Source: Prevotella denticola (GTDB lineage: Bacteria > Bacteroidota > Bacteroidia > Bacteroidales > Bacteroidaceae). From it: a stretch of DNA of 64,000 nucleotides. The DNA is taken from assembly GCF_900454835.1 (NCBI RefSeq), contig NZ_UGTM01000001.1, positions 124,501 through 188,500 of the forward strand. The letters are read 5' to 3'. Shown here piece by piece: positions 45,077 to 54,168 of the stretch (the first letter of the stretch is position 1; every line of letters starts with the position of its first letter). The position numbers and the translations under genes were made by a program. A model generated the notes under the pieces. That model did not search any database. It had not been told where the DNA came from and saw only the letters and a list, made by a program, of their open reading frames with translations.

Positions 45077-46267
45077 ATGGCACACGAAGATTTTATCCGT
45101 GTTGGTACAACCTTATACAAGATTGTGAACCAACCACGCATCAATGGCGGTTTCGTCAAGAAGCGTATTGTGTGGAACAATGAGACATTACGGCAGGACT
45201 ATGGCAAAGACTTCATCGCCACAGTCCCAAAGTATGACGGCTTTTGCACTGTTCCCAACCATGTGAACTATCAGCCTGTGGTCGATAAGTTTCTTAATAT
45301 CTATGAACCGATAGGGCACCAGCCAAAAGAAGGAGAGTTTCCACACATCGAGTCCCTGATACATCACATCTTCGGGGAACAATATGAGTTGGGCATAGAC
45401 TACTTGCAGTTACTCTATCTCCAACCCGTGCAGAAACTTCCCATCCTTTTGATGGTTTCAGAAGAAAGGAATACAGGCAAGAGTACATTCCTTAATTTCC
45501 TTAAAGCTGTCTTCCAGAACAATGTAACTTTCAACACGAATGAGGACTTCCGTAGCCAGTTCAATGCTGATTGGGCAGGAAAACTGCTTATCGTTGTGGA
45601 CGAAGTTTTGCTCAACCGTAGGGAAGATAGCGAGCGGCTCAAAAACCTTAGTACGACACTTTCTTATAAGGTGGAAGCAAAAGGCAAAGACAGAGACGAA
45701 ATTTCCTTCTTTGCCAAGTTCGTGCTCTGTTCCAATAACGAGTTACTCCCAGTTATCATTGACGTGGGAGAAAACCGATATTGGGTAAGAAAAATAAACA
45801 GGCTTGAGAATGACGATACCGACTTTCTGCAAAAGTTGAAAGCCGAGATTCCTGCCTTTCTTTATTTTCTGCAGCATCGCACGCTATCTACCCAAAAGGA
45901 AAGTCGTATGTGGTTTGCACCCAAGCTGACTTTTACACCCGCTCTACAGCGTATAATACGCAGCAATAGAAACAAGATAGAGTTAGAAATGTCCGAGCTC
46001 TGCTTAGAGGTAATGGAGCAGATGGTGGTTACCGAATATTCTTTCTGTATCAATGATATGGTGTGCCTACTAAACAACACAGGCTGCAAGGCTGATAAAA
46101 GCCAAGTCCGAAGGATTGTACAGGATATTTGGAAACTTTCGCCGGCTCCCAACAGCCTTACCTATCTCACCTATCAGATAGACTACAATAGCTTCAGGAA
46201 CTATTCGCCCATCAAGCGGACAGGTAGATATTACACCGTGACCAAAGAACTACTCACAAACATTTAA
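45077..46267 (+). CDS. VirE/DUF5906-like replicative helicase
   Basis: 396 residues, the same length as the unit 1 protein and similar throughout (Walker A in LLMVSEERNTGKSTFLNFLK, Walker B in LLIVVDEVLL). Presumed ATP-driven helicase for element replication. Together with the flanking genes it shows that units 1 and 3 share a replication module, here on the opposite strand. Confidence 0.82.
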   Translation: MAHEDFIRVGTTLYKIVNQPRINGGFVKKRIVWNNETLRQDYGKDFIATVPKYDGFCTVPNHVNYQPVVDKFLNIYEPIGHQPKEGEFPHIESLIHHIFGEQYELGIDYLQLLYLQPVQKLPILLMVSEERNTGKSTFLNFLKAVFQNNVTFNTNEDFRSQFNADWAGKLLIVVDEVLLNRREDSERLKNLSTTLSYKVEAKGKDRDEISFFAKFVLCSNNELLPVIIDVGENRYWVRKINRLENDDTDFLQKLKAEIPAFLYFLQHRTLSTQKESRMWFAPKLTFTPALQRIIRSNRNKIELEMSELCLEVMEQMVVTEYSFCINDMVCLLNNTGCKADKSQVRRIVQDIWKLSPAPNSLTYLTYQIDYNSFRNYSPIKRTGRYYTVTKELLTNI

Positions 46268-46749
46268 TCATTTATTTTGATGAAATGATGAAAGAAGCAT
46301 ATAAATTCCTGATTGGCAACATCTTGCTCATTCATCCTTTTGCTCATCAGTATAAAGGAATGATGAAAGAGGTATTCTGTACTATCCAAAAGAGAAATAT
46401 ATCAAGTTTCTCTTTTGGTTGGCTCCTTTACGTGAGTTGCGACCCCATTTCCCGATTTTGTTAAATCGGTAACACTTTTGTCCGCACAAAAGTACAACTT
46501 GCTAAACAAAGGCAGGTATGCAATAAAGGAGAAATCTCTGTATTTTGGGAAAAGGTTAAAAAGCGAGATAGGGAAATAACGAAGTAATGAAATCGAGATT
46601 TTGGCACTTCTAAGAAGCATAAAAGTATATTCTACTTTGGTAGGCATTGTGATGAAGCTACGATGAGTACATAAGTCGTTTATAACGAGTAGATTATGTT
46701 TCATTTCATCAAATCATCAATTTTTCAAACCATTCAACTTCACTGTAAT
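46268..46749. other. Conserved non-coding space between helicase and primase genes, unit 3
   Basis: 482 bases. It holds CCAAAAGAGAAA / TTTCTCTTTTGG (46386-46418) and ACTTTTGTCCGCACAAAAGT (46474-46493), then ACAACTTGCT. Both correspond to blocks in the matching space of unit 1, read in the same direction relative to the genes. No ORF is credible here. Candidate replication origin. Confidence 0.55.
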
Positions 46750-47679
46750 ATGAACATTCAAGAAATTAAAACAATAAAGCTGCAAGATTTTCTTGCGAGT
46801 CTGGGACATACACCTATCAAACAACAAGGTAACAAGTTGTGGTATCTCTCTCCCTTTCGTATTGAGCTCCAAGCTTCATTCAAGGTAAATACAGATCTCA
46901 ACCAATGGTATGACTTCGGGATAGGAAAAGGTGGAAACATCATTGCTCTGGCAGAGGAACTGTATAAGTCTTCCGATGTGTCCTATCTTATTAGGCAGAT
47001 AGAGCGCAATGCCCCAGCCTGTGTGCATCCCTTATCTTTTCCTCATTCAAAGAAGGAATCACCGCAACACACACAACCCTTTGAGAACTTAAAAGTTCTA
47101 CCTTTAGCGCACCCTGCCCTTATCAGATATTTACATGAAAGATGCATTGATATGGAGGTAGCTACCACTGTGTGTAAAGAACTTCATTACGACTCTAATG
47201 GTAAGCATTATTTTGGGATAGGTTTTCCCAATAGCGCAGGTGGGTATGAAATACGCAACCCATTCTTCAAAGGCTGCATTGCTCCAAAGGATATTAGTGT
47301 TTTCTATGCCCATGAGTCGAAGAAGAATTGTTGCCTTTTCGAGGGCTTTATGGACTTTTTGTCTTTTATGACATTAAGGAAACTGAAGAATCCGCAGCGG
47401 ACGGGGTTAAGCCAACAAGATTATGTGGTACTCAATTCTGTATCAAATATTCATAAGATTACAGAGAAATTGTCGCATTACGACAGCATCCAATGCTACT
47501 TGGATAATGATGATGCAGGCAGGAATGCTTATCAACAATTAGCCAAAGAATTAGGTGATTCTGTTTCTAATTGCTCCACGCTATACAATGGCTTTAAGGA
47601 CTTCAACGAGTACCTATGTGCAGAAATTAAGCAACCAGAGAAAGCAGAAGTAAAAAGAAACAAGGGGTTTGGATTATAA
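46750..47679 (+). CDS. TOPRIM/CHC2-type DNA primase
   Basis: 309 residues from MNIQEIKTIKLQDFLASLGH at 46750; the frame extends to 46696 but the aligned unit 1 protein starts here. CHC2-like part: YLSPFRIELQASFKVNTD, then WYDFGIGKGGNIIALAEE; TOPRIM part: CCLFEGFMDFLSF and QCYLDNDDAGRNAY. Paralogue of 34072-35010. Confidence 0.85.
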   Translation: MNIQEIKTIKLQDFLASLGHTPIKQQGNKLWYLSPFRIELQASFKVNTDLNQWYDFGIGKGGNIIALAEELYKSSDVSYLIRQIERNAPACVHPLSFPHSKKESPQHTQPFENLKVLPLAHPALIRYLHERCIDMEVATTVCKELHYDSNGKHYFGIGFPNSAGGYEIRNPFFKGCIAPKDISVFYAHESKKNCCLFEGFMDFLSFMTLRKLKNPQRTGLSQQDYVVLNSVSNIHKITEKLSHYDSIQCYLDNDDAGRNAYQQLAKELGDSVSNCSTLYNGFKDFNEYLCAEIKQPEKAEVKRNKGFGL

Positions 47680-47713
47680 ATGTGGTAGATGCCTTACATC
47701 TTCTATTTTTCGG

Positions 47714-47755
47714 GGAGCAAGTTTATGTTTTGGGCATACCCAAACCACTTGCTCC
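47714..47755. other. oriT: Candidate oriT of unit 3
   Basis: GGAGCAAGT and ACTTGCTCC (9-bp perfect arms) enclose a second inverted repeat, TTTGGGCATACCCAAA (47729-47744). It lies in the 141-base space directly upstream of the mobC and relaxase genes. Confidence 0.5.
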
Positions 47756-47820
47756 ACCTCCCAATATAGGTGTAGAGGATTATCCCGCTGGTCTCCATCA
47801 AATCAATTAAAGAAACAATT

Positions 47821-48174
47821 ATGACTAAATCAGAATACAACAAAGGCGGTCGTCCAACCAAAGGCGCAGCCGAAAAAAAGAAATACCGCATCACGGTAAA
47901 ACTTACCACTGAGGATTACTATACACTCAAAGGCAAAGCCATAAGCGCAGGAATATCCATGAGTGAATTTGTAAGAAAAGTTCTCGATAAAGGAAATGTG
48001 ATTGAACGCTTGACCATTGAGCAGGCTGACTTCATCCGCAAGCTGTGTGGTATGGCAAACAATCTCAATCAGTTGGCACATCGTGCCAATGCGGACGGCT
48101 TCTATGCTATTGCGCCCTTCCATAAACTTATCCTTGCCAAGATTGATGAAATCCTAAATTTGATACGAAGATGA
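47821..48174 (+). CDS. mobC: MobC-like mobilisation accessory protein
   Basis: 117 residues. A basic N-terminus (GGRPTKGAAEKKKYRITVKL) leads into a ribbon-helix-helix and a C-terminal LCGMANNLNQLAHRANADGF, the conserved segment of MobC/relaxosome proteins. It helps the relaxase open oriT. It overlaps the relaxase gene by 4 bases (ATGA). Confidence 0.88.
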   Translation: MTKSEYNKGGRPTKGAAEKKKYRITVKLTTEDYYTLKGKAISAGISMSEFVRKVLDKGNVIERLTIEQADFIRKLCGMANNLNQLAHRANADGFYAIAPFHKLILAKIDEILNLIRR

Positions 48175-49091
48175 TAGCTAAGCTTATGAAAGGTTCAGGC
48201 TTCAAGGGTGTTATTAACTACATCCTCGATCCGAAGAAGGGAACGGAACTTATAGATAGTTCGGGTGTAAGGACAGATGATATTAGCCACATCATTCAGA
48301 ACTTCATCGACCAAACAAATCTAAACCCAAGAGTGAGTAAGGTCGTCGGACATATCTCCTTGAGTTTCTCCACACAGGATTCTCTCAAATTAAGCAACGA
48401 GTTCATGACACAAGTCGCTCGTGAGTATATGGAGAAAATGGGGATAAAAGATACGCAGTATATCATAGGTCGCCATTTTGACAAGGATCATCCGCATGTC
48501 CATATTGCTTTCAATAGGATAGACAATCACGGCAAGACCATCTCCGACAAAAACGACAGATTCAGAAGCGAGAAGATTTGTAAGGAACTGACCACTAAAT
48601 ATGATTTATACTTTGCCAGTGGCAAGGAAAAAATCAAGGAACACCGCTTGAAAGAACCAGACAAGACCAAGTATGAGATTTATCAGGCTTTAAGGGAAAA
48701 GATTCCTAAAAGCAGGAATTGGAAATCATTACTCGCTCACCTGAGAAATGAAGGGATTGATGTGCGCTTTAAGTATAAAGGCAATACACAGGAAGTGCAA
48801 GGCATTATCTTTGAGAAGAACGGCTACCACTTCAATGGCTCAAAGGTGGACAGGAGTTGCAGTTATTCCAAGATTGATTTTGCCTTGCAGCAGAATAACA
48901 AAGAAAACTGTCAACAGGCACAAGGAACCGTCAATCTTATATCAGATGTTGCAGATGCTACGAGCACACTTGTCAATGACTTCATCGAGGGAGGATTAGA
49001 TCTATTTCAGTCTCACGGCACACTCCCAGCAGAAGTTTACAATACACTTGAGAAAAAGAAGAAAAAGAAAAAACGTAAAATACATTTATAA
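48171..49091 (+). CDS. mobB: MobP/VirD2-type relaxase
   Basis: 306 residues with the relaxase/mobilisation nuclease fold: MIAKLMKGSGFKGVINYILD at the start, GHISLSFSTQD, and the metal-binding HPHVHIAFNRID near residue 105. The C-terminus ends in a run of lysines. It cuts oriT and pilots the strand. It is a different relaxase family from that of unit 1, although the replication genes are related. Confidence 0.88.
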   Translation: MIAKLMKGSGFKGVINYILDPKKGTELIDSSGVRTDDISHIIQNFIDQTNLNPRVSKVVGHISLSFSTQDSLKLSNEFMTQVAREYMEKMGIKDTQYIIGRHFDKDHPHVHIAFNRIDNHGKTISDKNDRFRSEKICKELTTKYDLYFASGKEKIKEHRLKEPDKTKYEIYQALREKIPKSRNWKSLLAHLRNEGIDVRFKYKGNTQEVQGIIFEKNGYHFNGSKVDRSCSYSKIDFALQQNNKENCQQAQGTVNLISDVADATSTLVNDFIEGGLDLFQSHGTLPAEVYNTLEKKKKKKKRKIHL

Positions 49092-49093
49092 CT

Positions 49094-49741
49094 ATGGCAG
49101 ATAATAATACATTTGTCCTCTTTGAGGAAATCAAGAATAAGTTGGAAATAATTTATAAGGAAGTAAGGGAACTTAAAGAAAAGGACATCAGTTCTGTTTC
49201 TCTTCCTACATCTACTGTTCCAGCGCAAAGTAATGAACTGCAGGATCAAGAATTGCTCAATCAGTACGAGCAGAGAACAAAGGAAATACTCAATAAGTAT
49301 ATCGCAATACAAATGCGCATCAAGGATGAGGAAGCCAAATCCATAGACAAGTTGATGGCAAGTGTCTTGACCATGCTACACGAGTGGCAGGAACAGAAAG
49401 AGCAGCCACAACCGCAGGAACATATCCATAAACACAGCTTTGACATCAAATCGTCTAAAGTCTTTACCTATGTGGTTATAACCGCAGTTGTGTGTCTTGT
49501 TTCTTTGGTCAGCAACTTTTGGTTGTGGCAAAGCAAACAGCAATATAAAGATGATGCCTTGAAGTTCCGAATTATCAGAGTGTGGCGAGGTTGCAGCCCC
49601 AAGGAAATCCTATGGCTCAACGATGTGTTTGATATTCATCGAAACGAAACTGCAATCAAAAATATCAAGAAGAAAGCTGATAGCTACGATTTGGAATTAA
49701 AGCAGAAAGCAGATAGTCTGATGCAAAGGAAACTGAAGTAG
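49094..49741 (+). CDS. Membrane protein of the mobilisation operon, unknown function
   Basis: 215 residues. A coiled-coil N-terminal region (about 1-100), one membrane helix (VFTYVVITAVVCLVSLVSNF, residues 120-140), and a cytoplasmic or periplasmic helical tail. It lies 2 bases after the relaxase. It could link the relaxosome to the helper's coupling protein; that is inferred from position alone. Confidence 0.65.
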   Translation: MADNNTFVLFEEIKNKLEIIYKEVRELKEKDISSVSLPTSTVPAQSNELQDQELLNQYEQRTKEILNKYIAIQMRIKDEEAKSIDKLMASVLTMLHEWQEQKEQPQPQEHIHKHSFDIKSSKVFTYVVITAVVCLVSLVSNFWLWQSKQQYKDDALKFRIIRVWRGCSPKEILWLNDVFDIHRNETAIKNIKKKADSYDLELKQKADSLMQRKLK

Positions 49742-49754
49742 CCTCATATGGAAC

Positions 49755-49786
49755 AAGCCCAACCAAACAGAATACTTGGTTGGGCT
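49755..49786. terminator. Hairpin terminator after the mobilisation genes
   Basis: AGCCCAACCAA pairs exactly with TTGGTTGGGCT over a 10-base loop; it lies between converging transcription units. Confidence 0.75.
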
Positions 49787-50360
49787 GGTTATATCACTTT
49801 TTCCATCGTCTTTGACACTGTGATCTTCATAACTACTTCTACTTGTCAAGAAATTAGGCATAAAAAGCTATTATGGTAGATATAGTAAAAGAAGACATCC
49901 GGAAAATCTATTCTTTAATATTCCATGACATACAATTAAAGGCTCCTCCATATTTACTAATTAGATAAGGAGCAGGTATTTGTATTATCTTTTGGCTATG
50001 AAATAAAGACTGTAAATACTCTAAGGCTATACTATCAGTTTTTAAATTGAGTCCAGGCACCAAAATTACCTTAGATGTTTGCAGAAAATTAATATAAGCC
50101 CACGAATCATTGATAGTATAAGGTAATGGAAGTTCATGCACAATATAGCCATTCTCCTCTAATATCTTTCTTATTCGCTTTCCATTTCTTGGAGCAAAAT
50201 TGGTATAGTCTGCCATTAATAATTCTTTGTCTTTTACAAATCTTACCATACCATCTGTATGGCCACACTTATCTTGCGACCTGTTACACCAAGGAAGTAT
50301 TATTATCTCTGTTTGGAAAGCTTTTTCTAAGCGATAGATTAATTTTAATTTATTTTGATA

Positions 50361-51457
50361 AGTAAGTGAACAAAATTAATTTACACAAAATAAATATATG
50401 TAATTTCCGTTCTACTTTTTTGAGTTATGGGAAAACCAAAAGTATTGGGGTTAGCCGAGACAGAGCGTCTGGCACTCGATAGAGGATTTCGCTTTGGCGA
50501 GAAACATTGTTTCCGTATGCGTTGTCGTGCAGTATTACTGAAGTCGGAAGGTCTGTCATCAGTAGCCATAGGTGTGCAAACGGAAATGAGCCATGTAAGC
50601 GTAAACGCTTGGGTAAAGCGTTTCAAGTCGGAAGGCATAGAGGGGTTGAAGACTTGTTCCGGACGGGGTCGGAAACCTATTATGGACAGTTCAGACGAAG
50701 AGTCGGTACGCCGTGCAATAGAGCAAGACAGGCAGAGTGTGAGCAAAGCCAGAGCAGCATGGGAGCAATCCTCAGGCAAAGAGGTAAGCGACGCAACGTT
50801 CAAACGTTTTTTATCAGCATTGGCGCAAGATATAAGCGAATAAGAAAACGCCCAAGGGGAGTCCCCTCGCCGCAACTCTATGAATACAAGGTCGAGAAGT
50901 TGCAAGAACTTGAGAGACAAGCGTATGAAGGACGCATCAGGCTCTATTATGCTGACGAAAGCCACACTTGCACAGAAGGATATGTCCCTTACGGCTGGCA
51001 ACTGCGAGGGGAAGATGTTTACATCCCCTCCCAAAGAGTGGCACGTCTCAATATTTTTGGAATGATAGATAGAGACAACCGCTACAAGGGTTTCACAACA
51101 TCCGAGAAAATGACAGCAGACAAAATTGTCAGTTTCCTTGATGAAATCTCGTTCAATCTGAGGATGGATACATTTGTCGTCCTCGACAATGCTTCTGTCC
51201 ATCGAAACAAGAAAATCAGGGAACTTCGTCCTATATGGGAACAAAGGGGACTCTTCCTTTTCTATCTGCCACCATACTCGCCACAGTTAAACATTGCCGA
51301 GACACTGTGGCGCATACTCAAAGGCAAGTGGATGAGACCACAGGATTATATAACTTCTGACATGCTGTTCTATACAACCAATAGAGCTTTGGCGGATATA
51401 GGAAAAGGCTTGCGTATAAACTTCTCTAAACATGTCGCTTAATTTTGAACAGTTACT
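50361..51457 (+). mobile_element. IS630-family insertion sequence
   Basis: About 1.1 kb, flanked by TA on each side (50359-50360 and 51458-51459), the target duplication of this family. Terminal inverted repeats, counted with the flanking TA, are TAAGTAAGTGAACAAAATT on the left and, complemented on the right, TAAGTAACTGTTCAAAATT (about 18 of 21 match). It sits inside the deiminase gene in the opposite orientation. Confidence 0.9.
50427..51442 (+). CDS. IS630 transposase made by -1 frameshifting
   Basis: The first frame (50427-50843, 138 residues) encodes helix-turn-helix domains, for example MSHVSVNAWVKRFKSEGIEG. A second frame, one base back, runs to 51442 and carries the DDE catalytic residues: YADES, VVLDNASVHR and QLNIAETLW. 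The slippery heptamer TTTTTTA at 50817-50823 lies in the overlap in the right phase (T TTT TTA). The joined protein would be about 338 residues, normal for the family. Translation of the fused form is inferred. Confidence 0.85.
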
Positions 51458-51845
51458 TATTGTGGGTTCTCTATAAATATCTTTTCTGTCATTAGAACAT
51501 GATACGGAGTCTTAACGACATTACCACCATCAATAGTAATATCTGAGAGATTAATAAACTTGTTATCATTGAGATTGAGAAAAGATAAAGGTTCGTCTAC
51601 ATTCGTAATAAACTCACGTTTTCCCCTCTTATTCAAATAGTCTGGCTTGTACTTATACTTTACAAAAGTATTATCCGTAACCTGTATTGGCATATAGTCA
51701 CGACACCAATAATCTGCAGTCTTACACAAAACATCTACATGTATCTGATAGTCTTGTAAGACAGACTTCACCGCTTCGTACAATTGCCTATAATCATTGG
51801 CCAAATGAACCGAGAAGTATACACTGTTGGTTTGACTTGATAATA

Positions 51846-52577
51846 TCATACCCTTCTTGCTTTTAGTAAGTTTGTTAGCAGATGATAAGGTTCTTTTCGA
51901 TAGTATCGCCATGGTCGGGTATCTTTCTCTGGTGACTTTATAGAGGTTTGATTTCCATTGTTATCAATGACGAATTTATTAATATTAATGCGTGGGACTG
52001 CTACAGAACAAACTGATGGCAGTATTTGTAATTCTGGTAACCATTCCATTTGGATAGCCGACTTTAATGTATCATTGTCTGGCTCCATAAACTGGAGATA
52101 GTCATAAATATACGAGCTTGCCATCCTCTTATCTCTATTTAAATTTGCTTTATTACTTCGCTCATTTCTATCAACGACATTAAAGGTTTTGATTAGAATG
52201 GATGCGCGATATTCGCCTTCTTTCTCAAAAGTAATATCCAGACCAAATTTATGCAAATAGAAACTTCCTATCTTCAAATATGGTGTATTCACAGTCCTAT
52301 AATCTGCATCATCTAATTTATTTCGATGAAACATAACAGGATCATGAACAAACTCTTGATTAGCCGACTTCTCTACATGAAAATAAAATTCTATAGAATG
52401 GGCATAAATCTCAAATCTCCTGTTTATTAACAGAAATCCACCAAATAATAAGGTGTCTGCTACCATGGAAAATTGTTCTTCTAATAGTTTCTCTCCTATT
52501 AAATTTCTTAAACAATCGGGATTTACTTCAACATTATGCTGAAACTGTTTTAATGCAAGCAATAAATTCGTTTCCAT
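51846..52577 (-). CDS. Protein of unknown function coupled to the deiminase
   Basis: 243 residues, soluble. The middle (about residues 50-135) has EIYAHSIEFYFHVEKS, then HDPVMFHRNK, FYLHKFGLDITF and ASILIKTFNV. This order of an E-x-E/aromatic segment, a G-x-DIT strand and an ILIK strand faintly recalls 3-methyladenine DNA glycosylases of the AAG type, but I cannot confirm it. The C-terminus is RYYRKEPYHLLTNLLKARRV. It starts 4 bases after the AlbA gene, and its stop overlaps the deiminase start, so the three are one unit. Confidence 0.6.
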   Translation of the reverse strand: METNLLLALKQFQHNVEVNPDCLRNLIGEKLLEEQFSMVADTLLFGGFLLINRRFEIYAHSIEFYFHVEKSANQEFVHDPVMFHRNKLDDADYRTVNTPYLKIGSFYLHKFGLDITFEKEGEYRASILIKTFNVVDRNERSNKANLNRDKRMASSYIYDYLQFMEPDNDTLKSAIQMEWLPELQILPSVCSVAVPRININKFVIDNNGNQTSIKSPEKDTRPWRYYRKEPYHLLTNLLKARRV

Positions 52578-52581
52578 ATTT

Positions 52582-54120
52582 CTATTCTATAATTTCCCAG
52601 AAGCCGCTTTTATCCGAGCCGACTCTACGAAGATACTTGCCACGCATAAATTCAATATTACGCATGATTGTACTACCACTCAATCCTATAATAGAAGCCA
52701 TTTCTTCCTTTGTAATATAAGGGTTTTCTACCATCAGTCGTAAAATAGAGATACGGTTCGCTGTAAGTTTATCCTTCTGTTTGGCTGCTTTTGCTATTAA
52801 TCTATCTATAGTATCATTGGAATTTACAGTTGCATTTTCGGCATTTACAGTCGCGTTTTGAGCATTTACAGTATCTTTTGGACTATTTGTAGTTGCATTT
52901 ACAGTTGCATTTTTGGTATTTACAGTCGCATTGCCATTGGTTATAGACCGATGTATAACTTTTGGAACTGTAATTTTAAGGATAAAATCATCCAAATGAT
53001 ATGTAGGGATTGGCGACCTATTAGCTTCCAACTCTCTACACACACGATCCACACCCTCACCAAATTCTTTCACAAAGTCGTACGCTTTGAGGAATTGGGC
53101 AATTTTTGGATTGCGAGAGAAGTGCGTATGACGTATGTTTGTAGGTTTGACCGTTCCAGGTAATCTGCCCGGAGACTCGAACACAAGCCGATCATCAAGC
53201 ATTTTGATTTGAATTTCCGTACCCTTAATATTGTAGGCACGGTGGCAACAAGCATTGACAACCATTTCTTGAATTACAAACTTTGGGTAATCCCTATTGG
53301 TAACGAACTGTCCATGCTGTCCAAGGAAAGTATGCTCTTCCACTTGGGTTTCAAGATAAGCTATCGTGGCTTTTACCTGATCAAGTATCGTTCCTTCAAA
53401 GGTTACATCCTTTATCACATTCATTTCTGCACCCACTCGCTCCTCTGTACCCTTATAGCGGATGAAGCGAGTTCGCCCACGAGGGAAGAACTTCTGAGGA
53501 TATTTACCAAACAGCAGAATACAAGCCACACTCACCTGTTCTTCTCCCTTTGCATTTGTAGTCAAGAAGCCATTGTTCTCTTGTAGATATTGTTTTGCCG
53601 ACTTGGTATAACCTATCAATTCTGTATATCTTTCAACAGCAACCATATCAATATCATCTACCGTTGCACCATACACGGCTGTATCTTCATAGTAACGCTC
53701 ACCCTTGTCATACATCAGCTGTATGCGCTCTTCAAAAGACAACTTTCTACTCTTATCACCAACACGCATATAGGCTTCGTCTGCCTGATTGGCGTGTAGC
53801 TCTGAACTTGCAGGGATATGCATTAACAAGATATGGTTATCGTTCCCATTCTTATCAGTACAGGGCAGCAAGTCGCTGGTAATAGGCACAGAAGGATTAC
53901 AGAAATCTAAAGGAACACGCAGTAACTCATTCAGTTTCTCTGTATGTTGAACTACACCCTCTATCTTCCTCGTCTTATCAGACACCCCAATAGCGATCGT
54001 TCCACCATCAGCATTTGCAAATGCCACGATGGTGATAGCCAATGCTTTAGGATCAATTTGAATGCTCTTGCAATCAAATGTCTGATCCTCCTTGCGAGTT
54101 GTTATTTCTTGTATGGTCAT
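52582..54120 (-). CDS. AlbA_2/Schlafen-like ATP-binding regulator
   Basis: About 512 residues from MTIQEITTRKEDQTFDCKSI at 54120 (an upstream ATG lies at 54141). AlbA_2 domain: ALAITIVAFANADGGTIAIG and the IPASSELHA segment (to about 120). The following HATPase_c_4-like part contains VVNACCHRAYNIKGTEIQIK and GEGVDRVCRELE. A low-complexity linker of repeated NATVN (about 405-450) joins it to a C-terminal winged helix (NPYITKEEMASIIGLSGSTI). Such proteins are common in defence islands; the operon position suggests a regulator or effector. Confidence 0.8.
   Translation of the reverse strand: MTIQEITTRKEDQTFDCKSIQIDPKALAITIVAFANADGGTIAIGVSDKTRKIEGVVQHTEKLNELLRVPLDFCNPSVPITSDLLPCTDKNGNDNHILLMHIPASSELHANQADEAYMRVGDKSRKLSFEERIQLMYDKGERYYEDTAVYGATVDDIDMVAVERYTELIGYTKSAKQYLQENNGFLTTNAKGEEQVSVACILLFGKYPQKFFPRGRTRFIRYKGTEERVGAEMNVIKDVTFEGTILDQVKATIAYLETQVEEHTFLGQHGQFVTNRDYPKFVIQEMVVNACCHRAYNIKGTEIQIKMLDDRLVFESPGRLPGTVKPTNIRHTHFSRNPKIAQFLKAYDFVKEFGEGVDRVCRELEANRSPIPTYHLDDFILKITVPKVIHRSITNGNATVNTKNATVNATTNSPKDTVNAQNATVNAENATVNSNDTIDRLIAKAAKQKDKLTANRISILRLMVENPYITKEEMASIIGLSGSTIMRNIEFMRGKYLRRVGSDKSGFWEIIE
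52820..52940 (-). repeat. In-frame minisatellite coding for NATVN repeats
   Basis: Repeated GCATTTACAGT-type units on the plus strand encode NATVNTK, NATVNATTN, DTVNAQ, NATVNAE and NATVNSN on the minus strand. Unit lengths are multiples of three, so copy-number change would alter only the linker length. Confidence 0.8.
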
Positions 54121-54168
54121 ATTATACCTTTTTAATATCAAACGACATTTATAATCTTTTTATTTCTT

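Larger units (their letters stand above)
49908..51849 (-). pseudogene. Pentein-family deiminase (agmatine/peptidyl-arginine deiminase-like), split by IS630
   Basis: Removing the IS (50361-51457) and one TA leaves 843 bases, an intact frame of 280 residues. The join reads ENPQ-YQNKLKLIYRLEKA. Catalytic motifs are present across both parts: YWCRDYMP, DGGNV, GHTDGMVRF (His and Asp) and GGAFNCMSW (Cys). Such enzymes remove or transfer at guanidino groups. The start is ATG 51849, overlapping the stop of the gene before it (ATGA); an upstream ATG at 51912 would overlap more. The family is usually 340-370 residues, so this is a short form. In this strain it is presumably inactive. Confidence 0.85.

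Noticed and set aside
50427..51442. Two separate transposase genes
   Set aside because: The overlap with a correctly phased slippery heptamer and the split of domains fit one frameshifted product.
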